Positions 33,135 to 43,965 of a DNA stretch of 64,000 nt are shown here, in pieces. Under the pieces are notes generated by a model, which was given only the letters and a program-made list of their open reading frames with translations, was not told where the DNA came from and did no database searches. Position 1 is the first letter of the stretch, and each line of letters begins with the position of its first letter. The position numbers were made by a program, and so were the translations under genes. The stretch covers positions 1,602,845 to 1,666,844 of the forward strand of contig OZ251239.1 of assembly GCA_965240325.2 (NCBI GenBank), written 5' to 3'. Source of the stretch: Rebecca billardiae RCC1528. Its lineage: Eukaryota; Haptophyta.

Positions 33135-34270
33135 GTGAGCCCGCCGCCCGCCGACCAGTCGCCGCCGTGCACGCCGCCGCCGAGCTCGGGCGCGCCGCGC
33201 GAGGCGGCGTCGGCGAGCGCGCGCGCGCACGCGGCCGGCTCGGCGGGCGGCACGCCGCCCGCGCACACCGCCGCCGCCGCGGACGCGAGCCGCGCGCCGT
33301 CCGCCTCGGCGCGCGCGCCGCGGCGCGCGGCGTGCCGCGCCGCGCGCGCCGCGCCCACCGCCGCGGCCGCCTCGTCCGCCTCGCGCCGCGCGCGGCCCAG
33401 CGCGTCGGCGAGGTACTTCTTCACGTTGAGCTCGGCGTACTGCGGCGTGTGCGCCGCCGCGAGGCTGACCGCGAGGTCGGACGGCACGAGCGGCTTGCCC
33501 GGCGTCGCGAGTGACAGCGCCTCGGCCGTGCCGCTCAGCTGCAGCTCGCCCACCGCCGCGGCGTCGAGCGCGCGCCGCAGCTCCTCGACCACGGCCGCGG
33601 GCTCGCCCAGGTGCTCCGACTGCGAGACGGCGATGCGGAACGGCACGTCCGCGCCGCCCTCGGCCGCGCCGCCGCCGCCGCCCTCGGCCGACGGCGCGTC
33701 GGCCGCGGCCGAGAGCGGCGGCACGAACCAGCGCATCTCTGCGGGCGGGCCGCCGTCCGCGCGCCCCGCGGGGCTGAAGCGCGCCTCGTCCACGCCGATG
33801 TACGCGGCGAGCTCGTCGAGCAGCGCGGCCACCGCCGCCGCCTTGAGCTCGGCGCCGTCCCTGCGCACGCCTCGGCGCGTCGCGCTGGGCGAGAGGGCGA
33901 CGCGCAGCACCGCCCACGTCGGCGGCACGCGCGCCGCGCGCTCGAGCTCGCCGAGCGCGGCCGCGGCGCCGGCGAGCCGCTCGGCGGCGGCGCGCGCGGC
34001 CTTGAAGCGCGGCTTGATCGTGCCCGAGACCGTCAGGTCGGCGAGGCAGCGCACGCGCCAGCGCTGCAGCTCCTCGTACCGGATCGCGTCGGCCGCGCCG
34101 CCGATCGCGTCGTCGACGCGCGCGCGGCCGCCGAGCGCCGCCGCCTCGGCCTGCAGCCGCTGCACGGCGCCAAAGCGCGCGCACACCTCGGACGCGCCGC
34201 CGAGCGCGCCGCCCGCGCCGCCGCCCGCCGCGCCGTGCCCCGCGCCGCCGTGCCCGCCGCCGTGCGCCTG

Positions 34271-34305
<35 letters not shown>

Positions 34306-36644
34306 GCGCGCCGAGCTGGCCCGCTGCCGCCTCCCTCTGCTCGAGCAGCCGGCGCGCGCGCGCGAGGATCACCTTGGGCGTGTACTTGGCGCGGCGGCCG
34401 ATCTCGCGGACGAGGTCGGTGAGCAGCTCGCGCGCGCCGCGCCGCGTCTCGTGCTCGCGGCAGAGCGCGAGCAGCGAGCGCGCCGACGGCGCCGCCGCCT
34501 CGGCGGCGCGGCACTCGCCGAGCGCGCGCGTGAGGTGCGCGCGCGCGCCAGCGAGCAGCTGCGGCGCCCACGCGCCGTGCCGCGCGCACAGCGCCTCGAC
34601 CTCGGCGAGCGCGCCCGCGAGCGCGCGCAGCTGGCCGACGCGCGACGCGCGCTCGGCGAGCACGTGCTGCAGCGCGGCGAGCGAGAGCGGCGACGCCTTG
34701 CCGCCCACGTCCACGCGCGTGGCCACGGCGCCCTCCGCCTCCACGAGCGCCTGGCAGCGCGCCAGCCACGCCAGCGGGGCGTTGAACTCGTCCGGGCCGC
34801 CGCCCGAGCCGCGCTTCGGCGCGGCGGCGGGCGCGGCGGGCTTGGCGCCGCCGGCCGGCGCCGCCGGCGCGGCGCCGCCGGCCGGCGGCGGCGCGGCGAA
34901 CTCCCTGAGCCCGGCGAACGCGCCCGTGTGGGTCAAGAAGCCGAGCGCGCCGCCGCCCAGAGCGCCCGCGCCGAGCTCTGCGCGCGCGCCGCCCTCGTCG
35001 CGCGCCGCCGCCGCCTCCGCGCCCAGCCGGCCGAGCGCGGCGCCGCCGTGGGCGTGGTGCGCGGCGCCGTGGTGCGCGCCGCCGCCGTGGTGGCGCGCCG
35101 CGTGGCGGTGCGGCGCGTGCGGCGAGGCGCCGTCCGCGTCGTGCGCGCCGCCGCCGCCGCCGCCGCCGCCGTGCTGCGCCTCGGCCGCCGCCCTCGCCGC
35201 GCGCGCCTCGCCCATCGACGCGACGTACGCGGCGGCAGCGGCGGCGGCGGCGCGCGCGTCGGTCGCGGCGACGACGGCGGCGACGTCGGTGCCGCCGAGC
35301 GCGTGCGCGCCCGACGCCACGAGCTCGTCCAGCGCCGCGCCGATCGGCGCGCCGTGCGGCGGCGGCTGCGCGCCGCCCGCGCCGCTCGGCCGGCGCGAGC
35401 CGCCGCCCGCCACGGAGGGCGGCGGCGGCGCGGCGGCCGAGCCGCGGCGCGAGGCGGCGCGGGAGAAGGAGCCGCCGCCCTCCCTGCCGGGCGGCGCGTG
35501 CGCCGGCTCGCCCTCCGCGTGCGGCCCGTGCCCAAAGTGCGCGAGCAGCGCGCGCAGCACGCGCGTGGCGCCGTCCGCGTGCGCGAGGCTGCCGAGCGCG
35601 CGGAAGAGGTCCGGGCCTGCGGACGCGGCGTTGGGCAGCCGCGCGGTCTCGCGCCGGATGGCGGCGAGTGCCTTGGCGTGCGCGGCGCGCTGCGCGTGCG
35701 CCGCCGCCTGCACCTCCGCGCACGCCCCCACCAGCGCGCGGCCGAGCAGCGCGCTTGGTCCGACCACTCGGTTGTACTCCGACCACAGCAGGTCCGAGGC
35801 CTGCGCCCACCGCCGCACCGCCGCCTGCCACGCGACGGTCTGCCGCTCGAAGCGCCGGCCGATCTGCGCGACCTCGTGCTCGAACTTGTGCCGCCGCGCG
35901 CGCACCGCGCCCATCCGCCGCGCCGCGAGCGCCACGCGCATCTGCACCTGCAGCCGCAGCACCGCCTCGTAGTAGGAGGGCAGCCGGTGCAGCGCCACGC
36001 CGAGCGCGTGCCGCCGGCGCGAGACGAGCGCGCGCCGCTCGGCCGCGCTCGCCTCGAGCTGCGCGCGGCGGCGCACGTCGCCGCGCACGCGGCGGCGGTA
36101 CTGCTCGCGCGTCTCGCCCGACGCGGCGAGCAGCTGGTCCAGCAGCCGCAGCCGCAGCATCCGCTTGCGCCAGTGCCACTGGATGAGGCGCGCGACCGCC
36201 TCCACGCGCGCGCCGCGCTTGCCCGACGCGCGGCGCGACACCACGCACCGCCGCCACGCCATCGCGAGGCGCGAGGCGGCGGACTCGCGCAGCGCGACGA
36301 GCGCGCGGCGCGAGGCGTACTCCGCCGTGCCGCCGTGCAGCAGCGCCGCCGCCGCCTCCCACTCCGCGCGCGCGTCCGGCGGCAGCGAGTCCGGCACCGA
36401 CGCCTCGAGCGCGCGCAGCCGGCCGAGCCGCGCGCGCCCGAGCACGCGCGCGTGCAAAAACGCCTCGGCCTCGCGGAAGGCGGCGAGCTCGAGCGCCGAG
36501 TAGAGCGGGGGCGGCTCCGCGCCGCCGCCGGCGGCGCGCGGCGTGTCCAGCCGCGCGGCGAGCGCGAGCGCGCGCGACGTGCCCGCCGGCAGCGCGCGGC
36601 GCGCGGGCGACGCGCCAACCTCGGCCGCCGCCGCGCCGCCACTC

Positions 36645-36680
<36 letters not shown>

Positions 36681-38179
36681 ACGGCGGCGGCGAGCGCGGC
36701 GCGCGCGGGGCGGCGCGTGGGCACGACCTCCGCGCCGAAGAAGCGCAGCCCGAACGGGTCGCTCGCGCACGGCAGCGGCAGCCGCCAGAAGTCCGAGAGC
36801 GCGCGCAGCAGGAAGTTGAAGCCGTGCCACAGCCCTGCGCTCTCGCGGCCCAGCGGCGCGCCGTGCGGGCTGCCCTCGACGTACCGCAGCGAGTAGAGGG
36901 AGAGGAGGCGCGCGGTGGCGCCCGAGCCGCCCGGCGCGGCGCGCAGCCCGTCGCCGCCCGCCGCGGCGAGCGCCGCCGCGCGCGCGAACGAGAGGTGCAG
37001 CGGGCGCGGCAGGCTGGTCGCCTCGGCGTGCGCGACCGCGCGCTGCGTGCGCACGCGCACGAGCGAGCGCCCGCGCGCGCGCGCCGCCGAGGCCTCGGCG
37101 GCGTACCCGCCGCCGAAGGCGGGCGCGCCGTCGGGCGGCGGGGCGTCGGAGCCCGCCGAGCGCAGCCGGCGCGCGGGCGGCGCGCCCTCCTTCCCCGCGC
37201 CGCTCGCGACGATGTCCGAGCTCGCCGCCCACAGCGCGTCCGCGTCCGCGCCGCCGCCGCGCGCGCCGCCGCCGCCGCCGCCGCCGACGGCGCGCCGGCT
37301 GCCGCCGCGCGAGGGCGGGCGCAGGATCGAGCCGCTGTGCCGCGAGGAGGCCGAGGTCGCGCGCGAGAGCGCGCGCCCACCCGGCGGCGACGCCGGCCGG
37401 TGCCGCGCCGCGGGGAGCGTGGGCGGCTGCGGCTGCGGCGGCGGCTGCGGCGCGGCCGTGGGCTGGAAGATGGGCGCGCGGCGCAGCAGCGAGGCGTCGA
37501 GCTCGTCGGCTCCCGCGCCCTCGTGCGCGTGGCGCAGGAGCGCCGCCATCACGCAGAGCGAGACGCGCAGCTCCGCCACCAGCCGCGCCGCGTCCGCCTG
37601 CATCGGCGCGGGCGGCGCGTGCGCGCCGCCGTCCGCGCGCGCGCCGCCGCCGCCGCCGACGTGCGCGGGCGAGCGCGCGCGCACGGTGGCGCCGGCGGTG
37701 GCAGGCGCGGCGCCCGCGCCGTCGAGCACCGCCTGGTTGTGCAGCACCAGCTTCCAGCGCAGCGCGAGGTCGAGCAGCGCCTGCAGCTGCGCCTCGTAGT
37801 TGGCCGCCGCCTCCGCAAAGCGCACCACCACCGTCGAGCGGCGCGCGCGCCACTCGCCCTTGCGCAGCGGGTCGTCCGCCTTGGACGAGCTGGGGCGCGC
37901 GCGCTCGGGCGAGGGGCTGCGCCCCGTCGGGATCGCGCGCGACGACGGCGGCACCGTCGGCGCGCGCCGCAGCCGCTCGTAGTCCGCCTCGGACAGCCGC
38001 GGCACGCGGTGCGCGCGCGCGCCGTCGCTGCCGCGGCGGCGGCGCGCGCCGGGCGAGGGCGAGCGCTCGTCGGCGGGCGACAGCGCGCGCGGCGCGCCGC
38101 CGCCGAGCGTGCTCGCGCGCCGCCGCGCCGCCGCCGAGCGCGGCGGCGGGTGCGGCGGCACCCAGTCGCGGATGAGCAT
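29999..38179 (-). CDS. Giant WW-domain and IQ-motif protein, CEP164-like architecture (2,518 aa, 6 exons)
   Basis: Predicted exons are 38179-32060, 31937-31509, 31417-31300, 31157-30999, 30861-30764 and 30631-29999; five introns of 91-142 bp, all GT-AG, keep frame. IQ-like basic helices occur near residues 660-760 (RLIQWHWRKRMLRLRLL and LRLQVQMRVALAARRM). At about 1,915-1,960 a helical segment (CVRLGIDLSPGSADLWLAWL, then ALVAPLPALWREV) precedes a WW-like module (YVSYVHELTGETLEEHPLLP, about 2,003-2,025). This pairing is known from CEP164 and related ciliary WW proteins, where it recruits partners at basal-body distal appendages. Exons 3-5 encode a compact domain with RVWLAGWVLALRPGLPAGW and a second TGETL motif. 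Poly-Gly and poly-Ala runs from GCC repeats fill the linkers. A calmodulin-binding basal-body or cilium scaffold is my inference. Confidence 0.75.
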
Positions 38180-38310
38180 GGCGGTGCAGATCTAGAGCCT
38201 CGGCCCCACACGCGGGCCTTGGCCTTCCGGGGCGGCGAAACGAAACGACGACGAACGTCAAACGAACGCGCTCGCCTCCGTTTCGGATTGTTGTAACGAG
38301 CAGCCACACG
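38180..38310. promoter_or_regulatory. 131-bp divergent promoter region
   Basis: Separates the start codons of the giant WW/IQ gene and the MFS gene. It is less GC-rich than the flanks and contains ACGAACGTCAAACGAACG near 38,253-38,270, a near-repeat of ACGAACG. Both genes must use or share this space unless transcription starts inside a neighbour. Confidence 0.5.
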
Positions 38311-39576
38311 ATGGCGCCGCCGCTCGGCCGCCTCGCCGCCGTGCTGCTCGCCACCGCCGGGACGGCGCTGCCGGCGGCGGCGGTGGGCGCGTGGCTCGTC
38401 CGCGCGCTCGGCGAGGCGACCGTGCTGCGCGCCGCCGGCCTCGCCGCCGGCGCGCGCGGCCTCGCCGCCGCGCTCGGCGCGCTCGCGCTCGGACGGCTCG
38501 CCGACCGCGGCGGCGGCGCGCGCGCGTGGGCGCTGCTCGCGCTGTGCGCGGCGGCGCAGGCGGCGCCGAGCGCGGCGATGGCGTGCGCCGCCGGCGCGGG
38601 CGCGCCCGGCCGCGCGCCGCTCGCCGCCTACCTCGCCGCCACGGCGCTCGCCGCCGCCGCCGCCGCCGCGCCGCTCGCGCTCGCGAGCGCGGCCGCCGCG
38701 CGCGCGGGCGCCGGCCTCGGCGGCCTCGGCGCGCTCGGCGGCGCGTACGCCGCGGGGCTGGCGGGCGCGCCGGCGCTCGGCGCGCTGCTCGCGCGGCGCG
38801 CCGGCGCGCGCGCCCTCTTCGCCGCCGCCGCCGCGCTCTGCGCCGCCGCCGCCGCGCCGTGCGCCGCCGCCGCGCGGCGCGAGGCGCGCCGCGCGCCGGC
38901 GGGCGGCGCGGCGCTCGCCGCCGCGCGCGCGCCGCTGCTCGACGCCACCGCCGCGGCGCCGGCGGGCGACGCGCGCCCGCCGCCGCGGCTGCGCGCCCTC
39001 TGCGCCGTGTGCGCGTGCAACGCGCTCGCCGAGCAGGCGCTGCTGCCGCTCGCGCCGCAGCTGCTCGCGACGCTCGCGGCGCGGCGCCGCTGCGACGAGG
39101 CGCGCGCCGCCGCCTCGTTCGCCGCGCTCGCCGGGTGCGCGTGCGCGCTCGGGCTGTGCGCGGGGCCCGCGCTCGCGCGCGTGGCGCGCGTGCGCGAGCG
39201 CGCGCTGCTGCGCGCCGCGCTCTGCGCCAACGCCCTCGCCGTCGGCCTGCTCGCGCGCGCGCGCACGCCCGCGGGCGCACGCTGGGCGTGCGCGCCGCTG
39301 CCGCTCGCCGTCCTCGCGCACCCCGCGCTGACCGCGCTCACCGCGGAGCGCGCGGCGGCGCGCGCGCGCGGCGGCGGTGGCGGCGTGGCGCACGGCGCGG
39401 CGCAGGGCGCGCTGTGCGCCGTGCGCGCGCTGTGCGAGGCCGTCGCGCCGCCCGCGTGGGGCGCGGCGCTCGCCGCCGCCGCGGCGGGCGGCGGCGGCGG
39501 CGCGCCGCCCGGCTGGCCGCTGGGCGGCGCCGCCGGCTGCGTGCTGCTCGGCCTCGCCGCGAGCGCGGCCCTGTAG
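38311..39576 (+). CDS. Major facilitator superfamily transporter, MFSD14/HIAT1-like (421 aa)
   Basis: Single exon encoding about 12 hydrophobic Ala/Leu-rich segments. The early loop LGRLADRGGGAR fits the MFS motif A between helices 2 and 3. The best family clue is near the C-terminus: HPALTALTAERAAARARG followed by GAAQGALCAVRALCEAVAP, which matches the layout seen in MFSD14 and TetA-like carriers (PAxSALxS...GxxQGxxxGxRxLCxGxxP). The animal MFSD14 proteins are orphan organellar transporters. The substrate here is unknown. The middle loop (about 195-225) is cytosolic and Ala/Arg-rich. Confidence 0.8.
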   Translation: MAPPLGRLAAVLLATAGTALPAAAVGAWLVRALGEATVLRAAGLAAGARGLAAALGALALGRLADRGGGARAWALLALCAAAQAAPSAAMACAAGAGAPGRAPLAAYLAATALAAAAAAAPLALASAAAARAGAGLGGLGALGGAYAAGLAGAPALGALLARRAGARALFAAAAALCAAAAAPCAAAARREARRAPAGGAALAAARAPLLDATAAAPAGDARPPPRLRALCAVCACNALAEQALLPLAPQLLATLAARRRCDEARAAASFAALAGCACALGLCAGPALARVARVRERALLRAALCANALAVGLLARARTPAGARWACAPLPLAVLAHPALTALTAERAAARARGGGGGVAHGAAQGALCAVRALCEAVAPPAWGAALAAAAAGGGGGAPPGWPLGGAAGCVLLGLAASAAL

Positions 39577-40585
39577 CAGTGGCGTAGCAGCAGCCGCCGC
39601 CGCCGTCGCCGTCGCAGCACGCAGCACGCCGTGCCGCCGCCGCCCTGACGCGCGTGTGGCCGAGTACTTGACGATCTGAGTCACGGAGCAGGCTATAACT
39701 CGGTCAGTACTAGACGAGGCTGATTTCGTCAATCCGGTACTACGACGTACTCGTAATATAGCGTATTATTAGTAGTCGGGTACGCGGTGGCGCCGAGTGG
39801 CGGATTATTGACCACATATACACTCCGCGGCGCGGCAGCAGGTATAATACTGGGAGCCGGCTGAGCGGCTGAGTGAGCGGGCGGCGGCGCGGACGATCGA
39901 CAGCACTAAGAGACGCGCCGGACGCGAGAGACTATATATATAGCGCGCTATATATATATGCGCACGGTTTATTCATCACAGTCGTCGACGTCGCGCGCGG
40001 TGTATATATCGGATTTATTACTGTATCGGAAGACGCGGACCGTGCCGCCGGGCCATTTGTCAGCGGAATCCGGGCGCCTGCGATCCGGGCCCGCTGCCGC
40101 TAGCGATATCGATTCGTCCGCCGCCGCTACTTATATTGACGACTATGATCTGCTGCTCTGATGAGACTACGATGATGAATGACGATGCTGACGATATATA
40201 GCATCAGTCTCCCAATAAGCATCGAGCTGAAGCAGGCAGCGGCGGGCCGGGCGTTAATCGCGGACCGTGCGGCGCAGTCTCACAGCAGCGTAAGCGTTGG
40301 CGGCGACCGGCGCGGGCGCGCCAGCAACGTATCATAGATGTAGACAGTCCGACCGTCGTTGACGATCGTGACGCCGGAACCGGGCGCGGGCGACGCCCGC
40401 GTCACGGCGCCGGGCATGATGGAGGCCGCGCAGCAGAGCTGCCTGCGGCGATGGCGATCAGCAGTCGCGGCCGACTGCTGCAGCGCACACGCGCTCCCCG
40501 GCGCTCCGGGGCCGCGGCCGCAGCTCGGACCGAGCGGACGGCACGCGCGAGGCGGCAGCACAGCCTGCAGCGGCGCAGCGAGGCG
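39577..40585. other. Convergent intergenic region, no gene recognised
   Basis: Lies between the 3' ends of the MFS gene and ABCF1. The 39,700-40,210 half is AT-rich with TATATATA palindromes (39,930-39,960, a self-complementary TATATATAGCGCGCTATATATA-like stretch). Tail-to-tail gene ends imply that it carries two 3' UTRs and polyadenylation sites. No RNA gene was recognised. Confidence 0.5.
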
Positions 40586-42730
40586 CTACTCCCCGCTGCC
40601 GTCGTCCGGCGTTGCGTCGGGGGCCGAGTCGAGCCACGCGCGCACCGGCTGCACGCACGCGAGCACCAACGCGCACCTGCGCGCGCACGGGGGGCGAGGG
40701 GCGGCCGCGTCAGCCGGCGCGCGCGCGCTCGGCCGCGCTCGGCCGCGCGCCCGCGCCCACCTCTGCGCCTCCACGCGCCGAGCGATCGAGCCGGCCGCGC
40801 TCTCGTCCGCCGCGCGCGCGCCCAGGCTGCCCAGCCACGCGCGCACGCCCTCGGCGCTCCACAGCTCCTGCGCGCACGGCGCGCGCAGGGCGGGCGGCGC
40901 GCGTCGGCCGCGCCGCGACCGCAGGGGCGCGCGGCGTGCGCGCGCGCGCGCAGGGCGCGCGCCGCGCGCACCAGCTCGAGCAGGCACACGCACACGGGCG
41001 CGAGCGCGGACGCAGCGGCGGCGCACGCGCCGTCCTCCGCGCCCGCGCCGCGCTCGGGCGCGGCGACGCGCAGCTTGGCGCGCGTGTGCAGCGCCTCCGC
41101 CGCGCGCACGGCCGCCGCCTCCACCACGCCCGCCTGCGCTCGGCGAGGCGCGCACGCGCGGGCGCGGCGGCGGTCGGGTCGGCGCATGGCGCACGGCGCG
41201 CGCGGGTGGGCGGCGCGTGGCGCGCGGGAGCGCATCTGCACCGCGCCCTCGGGCGCGCACCGTGCACTCGTCTGCGGCGTGCACGCCCGCCGCCGCCTCG
41301 GCGCCGCGGCGCGCGCGGCCGAGCAGCAGCGCGCGCGCGCGCACGGCGGCCGTCGCGTTGGTCAGCTCGGTGCCGATCGCCGCGCGCAGCAGCGCCGCCC
41401 CGACCTTGAGCCACGCCTCGCCCTCCGCCTCGCCCTCCGCCTCGCCCTCGTCGTCGCCGTCGTCGTCGTCGTCGCCGTCCGCCCCGGCCCCGGCCTCGGG
41501 CTCGGGGCGCTCGCGCCGCGCGCAGTCGCAGAGCTGCTGCACGCCAAGCAGCGCGCGCGCCTCGTCCGGCTCGGCGAGGAGCACCGCGGCCGCCGCGTCG
41601 AGGTCGGGCTCGGCGCCGGCGCCCAGGCCGGCGGCGGCGCGCGCGGCGCGCACGGCCGCGCGCCGCTCGGCGGCGGCGCGGCGCGCGGCGGCGCGCGCCT
41701 CGGCCGCGGCGGCGGCGGCGGCGGCGGCGTCGGCTGCGCGCCTCTCGGCGGCGGCGGCCTCGGCGGCGCGCGCCTCCGCCGCGGCGGCGGCGGCGGCCTC
41801 GGCCTCCGCCGCCTCCGCCTTGGCGCGCGCGTGCGCCTTGAGCCGCTCGCGCTCGCGCTGCCGCTCCTCCTTCGACTTGGGGCCGCCGCCGCCGCCGCCG
41901 TCGGCGCCGTCGGCCGCCGCCGCCGCCGCCGCCGCGCCGCCGGCGGCGCCGTCAGCGAGCGCCTTGCGCTGCGCCTTGGAGAGCTGCGCGCTGGCCTCGG
42001 CCTCCTCGGCGTGCACCGCGAGCTGCTCCTCCAGGTACTCGCGGTACTCGAGGAAGTCGCCCCGCCACACGTGCACCTTGTTCTCGTCGAGGATCCAGAT
42101 CTGCTCGCACACGTCCGAGATGAGCTGCACGTTGTGCGTGATCACGAGCACGCCGCCCCTGTACTGCTGCAGCCCGAGGATCAGCGCGTCCACGGTCTCG
42201 AGGTCGAGGTGGTTGGTGGGCTCGTCGAGGAGCAGCACGTGCGACTTCTGCAGCCCGAGCTCGACGAACACGACGCGCGCCTTCTGCCCGCCCGACAGCG
42301 TGCCGATCAGCTGCTCGTGGTGGTGCCCCTCGAGCCCGAACTTGCCGAGCGTGTTGCGGATCTCCTGGTAGCCGAGCGCGGGGAAGCGGTGCTGCAGGTA
42401 GGTGACGGGCGTCTTCTCGGCGTGGAGCTGCTCGGCGGAGTGCTGCGAGTACACGCCCACGCGCACGCCGCGCGCCGTCTGCACGCTCCCGTCCGTCGGC
42501 GCGAGCTCCTCCGTGATCAGCTTGAGCAGCGTGCTCTTGCCCGTGCCGTTGGCGCCCACCAGCGCGACGCGCGAGTCGACCGCGATGCCAAACGAGACCT
42601 GCTCGAAGAGGAGGCGCGCGCCGGGGTAGCCGAAGGTGACGTCGGAGAGCGAGATGAGCGGGTGCGCCACCTCGCCCCCCGTGCCGAACGCGATGGTGAT
42701 CTTGTGCTCGCGCAGCGGCTGCAGCAGCTC

Positions 42731-42771
<41 letters not shown>

Positions 42772-43148
42772 CGTCGTCCGAGTCGCCGCCCTCGCGCATC
42801 AGCTCGTGGCCCTTGCCGCCCGCCTCGCGGAGGAGCTTCTCGCGCTCCTTCTTCTTGGCCTTCGAGTCGTTGCGCGACTCCTTGTCCACCGCCGTCGTGA
42901 TCTTCCCCGCCTTCTTGAGCGCCTTGAGCTTCTTCTGCTGCTTCTCGTAGTCGCGGCGGTACTCGTCGAGCTTGGAGGTGAGAACCTTCTCAAACACGTC
43001 GTAGTTGCCCTTGTAGTGCACGAGCTTGCGCTGGAAGATGTGCAGCGTGTCGGTGGTGACCTGCGCGAGGAAGTTCTTGTCGTGCGAGACCACCACGAGG
43101 ATGTTCTTCCAGCGCGTGAGGTACCCCTCCAGCCAGATCACCGCGTGC

Positions 43149-43185
<37 letters not shown>

Positions 43186-43738
43186 GCCGCGGCCGGCGGA
43201 ACAGCGCGCGCGCGAGCGAGATGCGCATGCGCCAGCCGCCGGAGAAGGCGCGCGTGGGCCACGCCTTCTGCTCCTCGGCGAACTGCAGCCCCGACAGGAT
43301 CGCCGACGCGCGCTGCACCGCCGAGTCCGAGCCGATCGCCTCGAGGTCGGCGTACAGCTCGCGCAGCCGCTCGCCGATCGCCGTCTGCTCGAGCAGCGGC
43401 ACGGACTCGTCGACCTGGCGCGCCTCGAGCGCGTCGACCTCGGCGAGCATCTCGAGGCGGCGCGCGTCCGAGTTGACCACCGTGTCGATCGCCGACATCT
43501 CCGACGCCGCCACCTCCTGCTCGACCAGCAGGATGTCGAGGTGCTTCGGGATCCCCTTGCCCACCTCCTCCTCGCGCCCGCCGATCGCGCGCATCAGCGT
43601 GGACTTGCCGCAGCCGTTGGGGCCGACGAGGCCGTACCGCTGCCCGTGCACGAGCGAGAGCCCCGAGTCCTTGATCAGCCACTTGCCCCCCGCCGTGAGC
43701 GAGAACTTGTGCACGTACACGTCGTTGCCCTCCGCCAT
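40586..43738 (-). CDS. ABC-F ATPase, ABCF1 (ABC50) type (945 aa, 4 exons)
   Basis: Soluble twin-cassette ATPase without membrane helices. ABCF1 proteins bind ribosomes and eIF2 and help translation initiation. Predicted exons are 43738-41261, 41133-40972, 40867-40761 and 40676-40586, with phases 0, 0 and 2. Cassette 1 has Walker A GPNGCGKST, signature FSGGWRMRISLARAL and Walker B LLLLDEPTNHLDL. Cassette 2 has GANGTGKST, LSGGQKARVVFVEL and VLLLDEPTNHLDLET. The segment DILLVEQEVAASE and the linker order match ABCF1 better than ABCF2 or ABCF3. Unlike animal ABCF1, the extra charged region is C-terminal: a long Ala/Glu/Arg helix, an Asp/Glu-rich block, and a helical domain spread over the last exons (ELWSAEGVRAWLGSLGARAA). 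The start is the ATG before AEGNDVYVHKFS. Confidence 0.93.
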
Positions 43739-43965
43739 CTTGGATGCGCTGTGGGGCGCGTGGCCGGCGCCCGTCCGAGTCGCAGTCTTCTTCCTTGGGT
43801 CCGGCTGGAGAGCCTCGCGCACGACCATTCTTCGGTTGAGCTGATGAATCCGGGTGGGTGGTGAGCAGTGAGCAGTGAGAGCAGCGCCGCCGCCGAGCTG
43901 AGAGCCGGCGCTTGCGGCAGTGGGGCTGGCTGGCTGGCTTGGGCTCGCCGCCCTGACTGACTGAG
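43739..43965. promoter_or_regulatory. 227-bp divergent promoter region (ABCF1 / MAP kinase)
   Basis: Separates the start codons of ABCF1 and the MAP kinase. It contains a GTGAGCAGTGAGCAGTGAG direct repeat (43,861-43,880) and a GCTGGCTGGCTGG run (43,925-43,938). No known element can be named. Confidence 0.5.

Noticed and set aside
33611-38296. Plus-strand open frame of more than 1,500 codons opposite the WW/IQ gene
   Set aside because: Arg/Ala/His-rich composition with no domains. It is the antisense shadow of a GC-rich gene.
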